This document shows, piece after piece, positions 30,163 to 49,453 of a stretch of DNA of 64,000 nt. Made by a program: the position numbers and the translations under genes. The stretch lies in assembly GCA_029339195.1 (NCBI GenBank), contig JAPTJF010000089.1, positions 62,001 to 126,000 on the forward strand, given 5' to 3'. The notes under the pieces were generated by a model. The model ran no database searches. It saw only the letters and a program-made list of their open reading frames with translations, and had not been told where the DNA came from. The DNA is from Micractinium sp. NFX-FRZ (Eukaryota; Chlorophyta; Trebouxiophyceae; Chlorellales; Chlorellaceae). The first letter of the stretch is position 1. The number at the start of each line of letters is the position of its first letter.

Positions 30163-32290
30163 TCACATCACCCCCATGCACACGGCTGCGGCGGCGGCTT
30201 GCTGGAAGGTGATGGAGCTCGCCCCGGAGCCGGCGCTGCCGCCTGGCGCTGACGTGGCATGCTGCGCCATGCTGGCCGCCAGCTGGGCACGCAGCTCGGG
30301 GTCATGCTGGAATGTAAACGAGTTGGTGATGAGCTCACGTAGTAGCCCAGGCTTCTCAACGGGCGCAGCAGGCTTGCTCTTGTCTGCGGGGATGGGGCAG
30401 GAGGGTGAGGGGAGAAGAGGAGAGGGGGTGGGTGAGGGGACAGGGACGAGTGGGGCGTGGGGGTTGAGCGGGCAGGCGGCAAGGGGGCGCAAGCTCCAAG
30501 GCATCCCCACCCCAATCATCCTCTCCTCAAGACCAAACAAGTTCCGGCCCCAACTTTCCGACCAGCAAGCAGGGCCGGCCCAGCAGCAGGGTGGCAACTC
30601 ACCCTCTGGCCGCGTGCGGATGGGGCGCAGGCGCTTGTGCACAAACAGGTGCCACTCGCTGCTGTCCCCCGCCAGGCACTCGTGCTCGACTAGCAGGATC
30701 TCACAGGCCGCCTGCAGGGCAGCCTCGTGGTGCGCCGCCGCCGCCTGGCTGGACGCGCGCACGTGGCCGGTGGGGGAGGGCGCGCCCGAGGTGCCGCCCA
30801 GCAGTGCTGACGAGGCGGAGGAGAGGGAGGAGGAGCCGTAAGTGGCGGGGTAGTAAGAGGCGGAGCCAACGGAGGAGCAAGAGGAGAAGGAGCCTGCATC
30901 TGAGCCTGGAGAGGCCACGCCGTCCAGGGAGGATGATGACGTGGCAGCGAGGTGCAGGGCGCAGGTGCTGCCCGCGTGGCTGCCGCCGGGGGCGGCGCCG
31001 CAGCTGCACGGCGCGCCGGCGACAGGCTGCGACAGCGCGTGCGCGTGCGCGTGCAGCGGCAGGGGTGCTGAGCTGGCGTAGCGCTGCTGCTGCTGGTGGG
31101 CAGCGAGGCTACCCGCCCCTAGACCGCACTCCAGCCCGGAGCCGCGTGGCGACGCGCCGCTGCTGCCGCTGCTGCGTGCGGCGTTGCGCCGGCGGCGTGC
31201 CGCCAGGCGCTGGAAGAACAGGAAGCAGCCCGACATAACGGCCGCACAGGCCAGCGGCAGCACCGAGAGGACCGCGCCGGTGGTGGCCACAGGCGCTCCT
31301 GCACTTGTGGCGGGGGGCACAGGCAGAGGAGGGCAGTGGGAGGGTGGGAATGGTGAGGCGGGAGCGAGGTGGGGGCGGGGGCGCTTGGCAGCGTGCAAGC
31401 TAGGGCGGTCACGGCTAGGGTTTGGTGAGGCACTAGTCCCGTACTAATTAGTTTCTCCCGCACTACCCTGGCTAGGGCTGGCAGGTGGTGGGCCGGGGCA
31501 GCAGCAGACGGGCGGCGGCAGCGGATCAGGCACGATCCAGCAACGCCACCATGTGGATGCGGCAGGCGGCAGCAGCGGCGGCAGCTGCGCAGCGGCCCAC
31601 AGGCGGCAAAGCTGCCCCCTGCTGGGGGTGCGACGCAGGCGCAAGGGTGTGGGGCGGCGGCGGCGGCGGCGTGCTGCCTCACCTAGCAGGTAAGGGTGGA
31701 AGGCCAGTAGGGCGGATCCCAGCAGCAGCTCAGAGGCGAGCCAGACGAGCTGCAGGCAGAGGGCTGCCTGGGTGAGGGAGGAGCGGGGGGAGACTTCCTG
31801 GGTGAAGGGGCCGGGGCCGCCGCTGATTGGGGAGGCAAACTCGCCGCGCCGGCGCGAGAGGGCGCGGTAGCTGGCTGTGCCGATGCAGACGAGGACAGCC
31901 AGGCGCACAATGCAGAGGAGCAGGAGCTGCTGGATGCCTGCGGCAGGGGAGGCGAGTGCGGCGGCGGCGGCCGTTCGAGCGGGCGCAAGACGGGCGGCGG
32001 CGGCGTACTGCGGCCAGGCTTTGGCGCCGGTAGGGGGGAACTTGCTTGCGGGGCTTGCTGGCTATGCCGGAGGCTTCCCGTGGGCCACACAATCCCACGG
32101 CGAGGCGCTCCGCCGCGGGTGCGAGCCTGCCCTAGAGCCTGCAGTACGCCCCCTCCTTCCCCCAGCATGGGCCCATGCAAGCAGCCACCTGCTGGACCGG
32201 CACGGCTCATTGCGTACCTGGTGGTGCCCAAGCCAAGGTCCAGAGCGCAAGGGTGGCCAGGAGCGAGAGGGGGATGGAGATCGCTGCAGC
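30163..32290 (-). CDS. Membrane protein with four predicted helices and low-complexity tail, unknown
   Basis: Four exons are clear: 32290-32218, 31937-31683, 31298-30603 and 30383-30163, phase-consistent, at least 414 residues. The N-terminus is missing. A candidate upstream exon ending at 32361 (QQIELNASGRSLTDA, GTTTGA donor) joins in phase, but I found no convincing ATG. Helices: ISIPLSLLATLALWTLAWA; LLLLCIVRLAVLVCIGTA; AALCLQLVWLASELLLGSALLA; AVLSVLPLACAAVMSGCFLFF, the last followed by a basic RRRRN stop-transfer. A tail of about 270 residues follows. It is Ser/Gly/Ala/His-rich, then helical (EAALQAACEILLVEHECL, EWHLFVHKRLRP). No family recognised. Confidence 0.6.
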
Positions 32291-32361
32291 CTGACCAAAA
32301 ATTGAAGTCACCGCCTGGGAAGTGCAGCCGCTCTTTTCTTGTGAAAGCAGCCGCTCAAACC

Positions 32362-33196
32362 GCATCAGTCAGACTGCGCCCACTGGCATTGAGCTCAATC
32401 TGCTGTAGATTGCGGTGCTTGACGGCGTAGGCGGGGTGCAGACAGCAGTGGACAGGCAATTGGCAATGGGGGGAGGGTGGCCGAGGGCTGGGAGAAGCGA
32501 AGAATAAGGCGCTGTTGATTCACGCGCTTGAAAGGAAGGGGCGGCCACGCTGGCGGTGGCGATGGAGGCTTCTTGTAAACATAGATCTGCCGGTCTGCAG
32601 ACTTTGTCTGACTGCTACAGCAACGCGTCTTGGTCGCGCTTGCGTCGCGAGCCCGCCGATAGTCGCATATACGCAATCGGCGCTCCTCCCCCTCGGGCCG
32701 CCATGCCCTGGGAGGTAACAACAACGCGCTTGCAAGCCCCCTGCAGGCTTCGGAACGCATCCCAGTTGCAGCCTTTCGTAAAGGAATTGCAGGCCCGCCG
32801 CCCTGCTGCTGCCTGCATCGGGCCACGGGCGGCTCCAGCCTGGTGGCGCCAGTACTAGTGCTGCTTCAGCAGTTTGAACTTGCTATCCAGTGCCGGAGCT
32901 TGTGTTATCATGGCATGGGTGAGCATCTTTGGTAGCTGCTACAGTACAGGCGTCCTTTGGTACCACAGGCTCTGACGGGTGCATGCAGCACCAGCAGCGG
33001 TGGGGTGTGCAGCAGCAGCAGCAGCAGCTGTCCTTCAAGGCAGCTGTCCCCCAGCCTGCACGCAAGTGTTGCACAGATGTGCAGAGGTGCCACTGCACTT
33101 TGGCCAGATAATTAAGAGATTGTCATGTTACAAACCCATACCATTGACAGCAAGCGAGACATGGCACAGCAGAGCCTGCCATTAGTTCCCCAGGAC
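32362..33196. other. Intergenic: 5' region of the membrane-protein gene and DC2 3' UTR
   Basis: The first exon and start codon of the minus-strand membrane-protein gene should lie here, but I could not place them. DC2's poly(A) signal lies at 33128-33132. A CAG-rich run (33009-33030) is present. Nothing else recognised. Confidence 0.45.
33128..33132 (-). terminator. UGUAA poly(A) signal of the DC2-like gene
   Basis: TTACA on the plus strand, so minus-strand TGTAA, 65 nt after the stop at 33197. Confidence 0.6.
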
Positions 33197-36100
33197 TCAT
33201 CTGCTGCCGCCGGTGATGGAGGAGGGGGCACGCAGCGCCTTGATCTTCACCGCAGTGTCTGCCTTGGCTGCCACCGCACGTGACGCCCTGGTTGCCAGGG
33301 AGCCCCTGCTCAGCGGTCGCTCGTCATCACCACCCCAGCCGCCACCGGCGGCTTCCTCACCGCCGCCACGCGCGCCGCCGCCCCAGCCGCCCACACCGCC
33401 GCCGCCGCCAATGCCGGTGGTGGACGAGGGCGGTTCGATCACAAACCGCAGCGGCGCCTGCGCAGCAGCCTTGCCGGTCAGCACTGCCGCAGCGCGCTCT
33501 GCAGCTGCGTCGGCGGTGCCACTCTTGCTGTCGGTGCCACTGCCCGCAGCACTGCTGTCAACAGCCAGCACGCAGTAGTGTGTGAGCAGCTCGTTGGTGC
33601 GCTGCTCCAGCACACCCAGGTACTGCATCACGTTCTTCTCTGTGACGCCCTCGGCACCCAGCATCTCCAGCACAGCTGGCGTGGCGCAGCTGCAGGACGG
33701 GGGCAGCAGCGGTGCAGGGGACGCAGATGAGCGGGCGACAGGAAAGGGGCTTGCTGCCGTGAGCTGTGGATGCCGCCCGGTGAGGCCCACCATCAAGTTT
33801 GTCAACTGGCAGGCAGGGAGCAGGTTGTCTCGCTCGATGTGCACCTCTCTCTCCCAACCAGTCCCCTGCTCTCCCCCCCACCCGTCTTCCCCTCTCGCCA
33901 TCCGCCTTTACCCCACGAATGTGCTCCACCCTGCCCTTCCTGCCCCACAACCTTCCCTCCCTTCCCCTCCACCCTGCGCACCGCCTCCCTGGTAGCTTCC
34001 CCTGCCTCTTTGGACACCCACACCCACCCGCTGCCCTTTGCCCAGCTCACTCCGTGCGGTTGAACATGTCCAGCACCGCCCCGCGCAGCGCCTCCACCAT
34101 GGCCACCGCCTGCCGGTGCTTCCCCTCGTACTCCTCCGCCGCCTCCTCCACAGCCGCCAGCTCGTTGGCAGCGGAGCGCAGCGCCATTGCGCGGTCGCCG
34201 TTGGCAGCCGCCAGCGTCTCGGAGCGGTACCGCTCCACCTCCGTCCTGCAAGCAGTACAGTGCGGTGCAGCGGGGGTCGAGGGAGGGTGAGATGATACTG
34301 TGGGCGGGAGTGGGCAAGTGTGCTGTGAAGGCAAGAACCTTGTTAGTCCAAGCCCTCTGGGCGGGACTCTGGGCAAAGCGCAGCCCATGAACATCGCATC
34401 CCACCATACGCATCCTATGGGCGCTGCCAAACATCATGCGCGCCTCTCTCCCTCATGCACTAGACCTCTTCTTCCCTCGCCCTCACTCTCACCCACCTGC
34501 CCCGCTGTTCAACCCCTAGTGCGTCCACCTCTCCGTGCCTGCCCTTGCCTCCTCCTCCCCTCCACCAATCTCACACCCACATACCTCACCCCACCGTCAC
34601 TCCCACCTGAGCCCCACCTCACTGCCGTCCTCCAGTTCCCCGCCCCTCCCCTACACCCCATGGCTTATTCCCAACTTGCTCCACCCGCCCGGAAAGCCCC
34701 ACCCCGCCACACACACCTGAGCCCAGAGATGTTGTCCTCCAGCTTGTCCACCTCCCCGCTCAGGTCGTTCACGTAGTTGAACAGGCTGAAGTTGGCCTCC
34801 TCCCCTGCCACCAGCGCCTCCAGCAGCTCATCCACATCGGCAGCGCCTGCCAGGGGGGCAGGAGGGGCAAAAGAGAGGGTGAAAAGGGGGACCGTGGGGC
34901 AGCAGGGGACCGTGGGGCATGGCACTGGCGGGCAGGGCCAGCAGGGGGAGGCCGCAAAGGCAGGGAGCCGGGCACATGAGGACAAACAGCCTGCAGACAG
35001 GCAGGAAGTCCAAGGCGGCATGACAGCAGGCCGCACAGCTTGGAGGCAGTGGGCAGGCCTGCACTGCTGAGACGAGCTGCTGGCACCATGCCGTGACCAC
35101 GAGATGCTAGCCGCTTGTGCATGTGCCAAGCGGGACAAGTGCAGGACCAGCCTCTCACCAGGTACAAAGGAATTGAGTGCTCTTCTGCGCATGGTGAACA
35201 ATTCAAGCCATATCTAGCCGTATCAAACCAAACCAAGCCAGGCAGGCTCACCTGTAGAAGCCAGCACCTTGCTCATCTCCGCCTTGAGCTGCTTCACACG
35301 CTCAGCCGTGGCCACCGCCGCATCCGCTGCCGCCGGCTTCTCCCCGCCAGCAGCACCGCCCGCTGCGCCCCCGCTGCTGGGCAGCGTGCGCACCGTGGAC
35401 CGCCGCTGCTTGCTGAGCGTGAACTCCTGCTTGAAGAGGGCCGCCATCTGGGCCTCACGGGCCGCGATGTCGCGCTGGCGCTGCGCCTCCCGCGCCCGCC
35501 TGTCCGCCTCCACCATGTCGGTGAGCTGGCGCCACTCAGCCTCGTAGTTGGCCACGTCCTTCTCAGCCTGAGCCTTCACCTGCCCCTGCAGGATGATGGC
35601 CTGCGCAAGTAGGCCGGGGGGCTTTCAGTCAGGCGAGCAAACTCGCATCGCGCACATGACCACACCGCTCCCCGGTGCCTGGCCCGCCGGCACACTCGCC
35701 CGCCGCTGGTCACTCGCCTCCACACGTGAGCACCACCTGCCCCCGCCCTCACCTTCTCCCGCGCCTCATGGCTCTCTGAGATGCGCGCAATCACGTCCAC
35801 CATCTCAACCTTGCGCCGCTCCAGCCCCCGCCGCAGCTTGGCAGCCAGCTCCTCAAACAGCAGGCGCTCGCGGCGCAGGCTGTCGATGCGCGCACGCAGC
35901 GCCCCCGCCCGCGTCAGCATCTCGTTGTACCGCACGCTCGCCTGCTGCAGCCGGTCCTCCAGGATGCGGATGCGCCGCTGGATCTGTACACAGGGTGACA
36001 GAGTAGGGAAGAAATGCAAAACGGGTCAGGGCAGGCAGCAGGTCAGGGAGGGAAGTGGTCACGGTGCTGGGCCCGATGCGGGAAGGGAGGCAGCAGATGG

Positions 36101-36972
36101 GGAGGACAACAGGCTTTGGCAGCAGGCCGTGCAGCAAACAAAGGCAGGCAGCCAGTGCTGTAGGAGTGCGCTGGACCTGCACTGGGGAACGGGAGGGCTG
36201 GTAGGTGATCGTGCACGTGGTGGTGTTGGCACGGAGGGGGCGGCCGTTGCAGGTTGCACCCACACACAGTCTATTCCTGCGCCTGTGGCCCAGCCAGCCA
36301 ACCATCACCATCCCGCCCCTGTTGCAGTATGCCAGGCTACTAGACCCCTGCTGTGGCCACCTGCCCTACCTTGATCGACTGCTCCGCAGAGTTGTTGATG
36401 CCGCCCATTGCGACCCGCTGCTCCGCGATGCGCTGCTGCAGCGACTGCACCTCCTGCTCCATCTCCGCCTTCATCCGCTGCTCCTCGGTGATCTGCGGTA
36501 GGGGGACGCACGGGCACGCTCAGGCCAGCTGTACAAAGGTGTGCCTGGAAGGGCATTGACGAGGCCGTGTCCAGCGCTCTCCCCGGCACTTGGGGGCTCA
36601 TCTTGGCGGGCCGCTGTGCAGGGTGCATGCTGCACCCAACAAGCCGTGCTGACACGTGGTGATGCCAGAACCCTGCCACTATTGCCATCTGGAAGCACCC
36701 TCTGCTTCGGGTACAGCTGGCACCAGGATCCGCACCTTGGCTGCATACACATCAGCGTGCTCCTGCAGGCTGGCGATCAACGCGGCGGCGGTCTGGGTGG
36801 TGGGGTTCACGCTGAACTTGTTCTCCAGCATCAGCTCCTCCTTCAGCTTCTGGTTGTCTGATGCAATGGCCTCCGCCGCAGCGCGCTGCTTGCGTAGGAA
36901 CTGCGCGTTGTCGGCGGGGCGCAGCGCCGCCGCCGAGCCAGGCGGCGACGCTGCCCCGCTGCCGGGCCGCAT
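33197..36972 (-). CDS. ODA1: Outer dynein arm docking complex subunit DC2/ODA1-like (CCDC114 family)
   Basis: Seven exons, all GT-AG and in phase: 36972-36736, 36492-36370, 35983-35753, 35600-35252, 34846-34717, 34245-34051 and 33689-33197; 585 residues. Most of the protein is coiled coil. Family-specific stretches include [19 protein letters not shown], a [13 protein letters not shown] block, [26 protein letters not shown], and [28 protein letters not shown] near the C-terminus. As I recall the family, these match Chlamydomonas ODA1/DC2 and animal CCDC114/CCDC63. Its known role is to anchor outer dynein arms on axonemal doublet microtubules. The C-terminal about 90 residues are Gly-rich and low complexity. 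The start ATG at 36972 is the first in-frame Met found, but an upstream exon is not excluded. DIC-, DC1- or DC3-type partners are not seen here. Confidence 0.87.
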
Positions 36973-37395
36973 GGCCTTGGGGTGTGACGGGGACCGAGGG
37001 GGAGGCGCCAGCTTGGCGATACTGGGGCCCAGGGGCCTGACTGCGGGAGTTGAGGCCGGCGGTGTGGTGGCGAATGGGCGAGTGCGGCACGCCCCCTGGG
37101 GCTGCGGCCGGCTACGAAAGTTTTGGGATAATGCACCGACACGAGGGAATAGCGGTGGCGGCTTCCAAGCCTCCCAATTTGCCCCCTACCGGTGGTCAAG
37201 CGGACGCTGCCACATCAGCATTGCCACTCAGAACTCGCGCGCTTCCGACGCTGACCACAGCGCCCCGGCGCCATCCACACACAGGAATCAGCGCCAGCAG
37301 TGCCGCCAGCCCGCTAGCAGGTCGCAAGCGGGGCGCCACGAGCAGCGGCGATCTGGGAGGGCAGTAGCCCAGCGATCGTCTAGCAGCGACACGGA
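36973..37395. promoter_or_regulatory. Bidirectional promoter region between DC2 and V-ATPase A
   Basis: 423 bp lie between divergent start codons at 36972 (minus) and 37396 (plus). No exon recognised in between, so both promoters share it. No TATA box evident. Confidence 0.65.
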
Positions 37396-45423
<8,028 letters not shown>

Positions 45424-46630
45424 TCACTCCGCCAGACCGGCGCGGGCCGCCGACCTGGCGGGCGCCGAGCGCAGGCATGGCATGGCACGTGCTCTGCGAG
45501 CGCCGGCGTGGCGTCGGCCGCCGCGGCAAATGCTTGCTGGCAGGCAGCAGCGGGGCAGCGCCGCGCTGCCAGAGCTGCACCGGCCTCCCCCACTTGGCGC
45601 TTGCGATTTGCGCACCTCTCTTCAGGTCCCTCCCCCCCTGCCCCCTGTATACCTTTTGACTCTCTTCCGCGTCCCCCGCCCCCCCCTGTTTATGCTTTGC
45701 TTGCTTCCCTGCACGTCTTGGCTTGCGCACCGTGTCTTCCGGCCCCTGTACCCCCGCCGCATCCCCCCCACCACTTGCGCCCAAACACAGCATCTCACAG
45801 GTGTAACAACCTTTGCAGTGGGAGCCGGGAGCAGTTTTGCGGCAGGCCTCTTGTAGGTGCAATCTGGAGGGTGCGCCAAGGTGTGCATGTGGTGCAGCTA
45901 GTAGCGGGCCGGAGCCACCGCCCGGGTGCTGCTTGCTTCCTGGGCCGCGGGGAACGTATGCTGCAGCACTGGCAGGTGCCCATGGCTCGATGCGCCATGC
46001 AGCATGCTACCACCAGCACTGCCTGTGCGCAGCAAAGTCTTGGGTGTCGCCGCCGGCTGGAGCGAGGGCAGGGCACAGGAGACCCATTGTAGGCAAGTGC
46101 CGAGAGACCTCCCCTTCCGGTGGTTCCCCGCAAGTAGTTTTATGGATTGCGAGGGAAGAAGCCTGCAACGTGGAATGACAGGCACGGCGGCGCCGCTCTG
46201 CAACGTGGTGCCAGCGGTACCTCGCGAGTGGCCTGGCAGCACCTGTCGCAGACTGTGTCGGCAGGCTGCTGAGCGACAGGCGCGGTGGCTACTCAAGGCC
46301 ATCAATTCCGTCTGCGGGTTGCTAACAGGGCCTCGCATGCGGGCGGGCAGCCAGCTTTGGTGCGCCACTGGCGAGTGTGCTTCTGACGGCGGGGCCATGG
46401 GGCATGCTCGCCTACCGAGCAGCCCGCCCCGCCCCGCCCCCCGGCGCTCCAGCCAGTGCATAACCTGGTGATCTTGTAACGGGGAGAACCTGCCGGTTTG
46501 GACGAGGGGCGCCGCTGCATTTAGAAAGGTTGCAGACAGCTGGACTTTTGACAAGCGCCCTGCTTCCCGCCCGCTCCCCACTCTTTTGCGCTTGCTCGTC
46601 GCCTTCCCGCAACTACACACACACGTCAAG
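45424..46630. other. V-ATPase A 3' UTR and H2B promoter region
   Basis: No gene recognised. TGTAA at 45802-45806 is the likely V-ATPase poly(A) signal. The remainder up to 46630 should contain the H2B promoter and 5' UTR. No divergent H2A partner was found. Confidence 0.55.
45802..45806 (+). terminator. UGUAA poly(A) signal of V-ATPase A
   Basis: TGTAA 379 nt after the V-ATPase stop codon. Confidence 0.6.
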
Positions 46631-47829
46631 ATGGTGAGCAGACAGCGCCGTTGTGACGGAGCTCCCTCTGGCTGTTTGATTGTTGCCCAACCCGCCTGAA
46701 CACTCCCGTGTTCTCCCCCGCGTGCAGGCCCCCAAGGCAGAGAAGGCTCCGGCCAAGAAGACGGCCAAGAAGGTGGGAGGCGAGCGGCGGAGGGCCAGTG
46801 GAGGCCGAGGGGTGCCGGCTTTCGAGCGCCGCCTGCCCTGGCAGCCTGCTCGCCCGCTCACCTCGACCCTCTGTGTGTGCAGGTCGCCGAGAAGCGCAGC
46901 CGCGCCGCCCGCAAGCAGATCTCCAAGGTGCGCAGGGCTCTTTGCGAGCTCGGCGTAACAACAGCTCTCTGGCCCGCCCGACGGCCTGGGGGGCCTCCTG
47001 GGAAGCTCAGGGCGCCGAATGGGCTCAGGGCGCCGGGTGGGAATCGGCAAGCCGCGGATCGGCCGCAGCCAGGAAGGAGGAGTGGGCAGTGACGACACGG
47101 AGAGCGGCGGGCGACGCAGCCTGCACCGCTCGTGCTGCTTCCTCTCACCCGACCCCCTCTGCTCGCCCTGCAGGCTGAGACCTACAAGATCTACATCTAC
47201 AAGGTGCTCAAGCAGGTGCACCCCGATACCGGTATCTCCTCCAAGGCCATGTCCATCATGAACTCGTTCATCAACGTGAGGGCGGGCCGGGTGGGGGGCG
47301 TGCGAAACGTGCCGGCAGCCTGGGCGGGGGCGGGTCCGCCGCTGTGTGCCAGTTCAGCAGCCCATCTCGCTGCCAGCTGGGGCAGCAGTGGAAGCAGGGT
47401 GCAAAATGGAGGCAGATGGGAAGAGGGAGGTTGGCAGGCGGGCGGGCGGGCCGGCAACTGTCCTGTCACCATTTGAAGCTTTGAGGCACACACGGCCGGG
47501 GGCAGACACGCAGCTGGGCCCCTGTAGCCAGAGCAAGCCTCGCCGTCACCTCAGCTTTGCCTGCTGCCAGGCCAAGGCGCCTCACGTGTGTACACGTGGT
47601 GCTGCCCCTCACCGCTTGCCTGTCGCTCGTCCCCCCTCCCTCCCGCTGCCCGCAGGATATCTTTGACAAGATTGCGGTGGAGACCGGCAACCTGGCGCGC
47701 TACAACAAGAAGCCCACCGTGACGTCGCGCGAGATCCAGACCGCCGTGCGCCTCATCCTGCCCGGCGAGCTCAGCAAGCACGCCGTCAGCGAGGGCACCA
47801 AGGCGGTGACCAAGTTCACCAGCGGCTGA
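46631..47829 (+). CDS. H2B: Histone H2B
   Basis: Core nucleosome histone. Five exons: 46631-46633, 46728-46772, 46883-46927, 47174-47275 and 47656-47829; 122 residues. The first coding exon is the start codon alone, followed directly by GTGAGC; the next exon begins with the expected [11 protein letters not shown] tail. The fold is complete: [34 protein letters not shown], and [35 protein letters not shown]. The Lys in AVTKFTS is the usual ubiquitination site. Introns and a downstream UGUAA suggest a polyadenylated rather than stem-loop-processed transcript. No exon-edge copies were seen here. Confidence 0.97.
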
Positions 47830-48073
47830 GCCCTGGAAAGCGCGCCCAGAGCGAATGCTCGCTTCCTGGGCGCAGCAGCAGCAGCCTAGCCTATTGTTAG
47901 CCAGCAGCAAACAGCACTATGAGATGGGCAGCGGCGCAGCAAATGCGCAGGCCAGCCGGCCCCTCTCGCCTCTCATCCCCTTGCTCTGACCCCACTTGAC
48001 GCCCCCCTCACCTGACTGACGCGTGCGCCCCGCCAAGCGCTGGCAGCGCACCCTGTACCACACAAAATCCTGT

Positions 48074-48078
48074 TGTAA
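48074..48078 (+). terminator. UGUAA poly(A) signal of H2B
   Basis: TGTAA 245 nt after the H2B stop. It indicates a polyadenylated histone mRNA. Confidence 0.6.
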
Positions 48079-48966
48079 TGCTCAGCATAACGTGGCTGCT
48101 GTGACGACTAGAAGTGTGCAGCAGCTGGCGGTGTGGGCATGCACCCAGGGCGCCAGCGGCAGTGCGGCGGCACCAGCCTTGGTGGGCTCCTTGCAATGCT
48201 GCACTGGTTTGATAGAGAGACGTGGAAGGCTGGTAGGCAGTACAGCTGTGCAAGCACTGGAGCCGAACACTTCCCTTTGCTTCGCAAAGGCAGATCACCG
48301 ACTGTCTGCATCCAGCCTGCCCTGCCGGCAGCTGCTTGGGTAAAGTGTGCATTGGGGTGCTGGTGGGGCGCAGTGAGGTGGGGTGGCACACTCACGAGCA
48401 GCCCTCCCTGTCCAGCCAAGGGGGCAGAAGGTTTGGGTGCGGTGACATGTCGGCAGTACAGCAGAGTGGGGGGGGGCACAGTGCAGCAGTGAGCGGTGCA
48501 GGACCGCGGGTCGCAGTGGGGCAGCGGGGCAAAACACAGTCCAAGGGGGCAGGCGGGGGTGAGGGGGCGCGGTGCAGCGGGGTGGTGGGGCATGCGGGGA
48601 GGCCCCATGCTGCGGTGCAAGGCCCCGGGTGATGTATGCACAGGGAAGGCAACAGCTCGCGCCTTCACCTTGCAAGTGCATTCGGGCTGGCTGGGAGTGA
48701 CTGCCTGCTGTCTATGTGTGCCAGCCAGCACAGCTGCCCGCTGCGCTTTGTGCCAGCCATGGCCGCGGCTGCCTGCCATCCGTACTGGTGCCCCAAGCCA
48801 GCCAGGCTGGAGCCTCAGCTGTGGCCCTCAGCTGCTGCCTCTATCGGTGCTGCTGGTAGTCGCACTTCATTCTTGTGCTCCCCCACCATCACTCCACACC
48901 CGCACTCTGAGGCACCACCGTGCAGCTGGCTAGGAGTCTGGAGAGTACAAGCGCTGGGTTGCTAGC

Positions 48967-48971
48967 TTACA
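48967..48971 (-). terminator. UGUAA poly(A) signal of DIM1
   Basis: TTACA on the plus strand, 483 nt beyond the DIM1 stop on the minus strand. Confidence 0.5.
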
Positions 48972-49453
48972 GGCGAAGGGGTCAGATGTCAACATGTTGT
49001 GTTTCTTTTAGCGGCGCAAGGGGTGAGCTGGAAGCAAAGTCAGAGAGCGGGTACGGGTGGCAGTGAGGGGGTGGGGGGGAGGCAAGTACAGTCGGCGCGG
49101 GAAGGGGCGGGGATTGGCGCAATCAAATACAGTAAGCGGGGGCCGGGGACGGGTGGGGCAAAAAGGAGTGTGAGGATTTGAAGGTGGCGGGTTGAATTGG
49201 CCACACGAGGCGCTGGTGGTGGAGCACAAGAGCAGGGCGACCGCCCCCAAGGGCGGCAGTCAAAGGGGGACACAAGAGGCAGGGGGATGCGCGCCCTCTG
49301 CTAGTTTGCCTGCCAGCAGCCAGCCAGCCAGCCTGCCAGCAAGAAAGCGGGCTCACTGCCGTGCCGAAGGGCCCGGAAAAGCAAAATGGACGCGATCGTT
49401 AATTTTTCTGGGAGACCAACAGGACCAACCGGTGGTTTCGTCCCTCTCGTTTT

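Larger units (their letters stand above)
47830..49453. other. Convergent 3' region between H2B and DIM1
   Basis: No supported gene. H2B probably ends at TGTAA 48074-48078. DIM1 probably ends at minus-strand TGTAA 48967-48971. The middle part has GTGCAG- and GGGGCAG-rich sequence without a sustained coding pattern. Confidence 0.5.
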
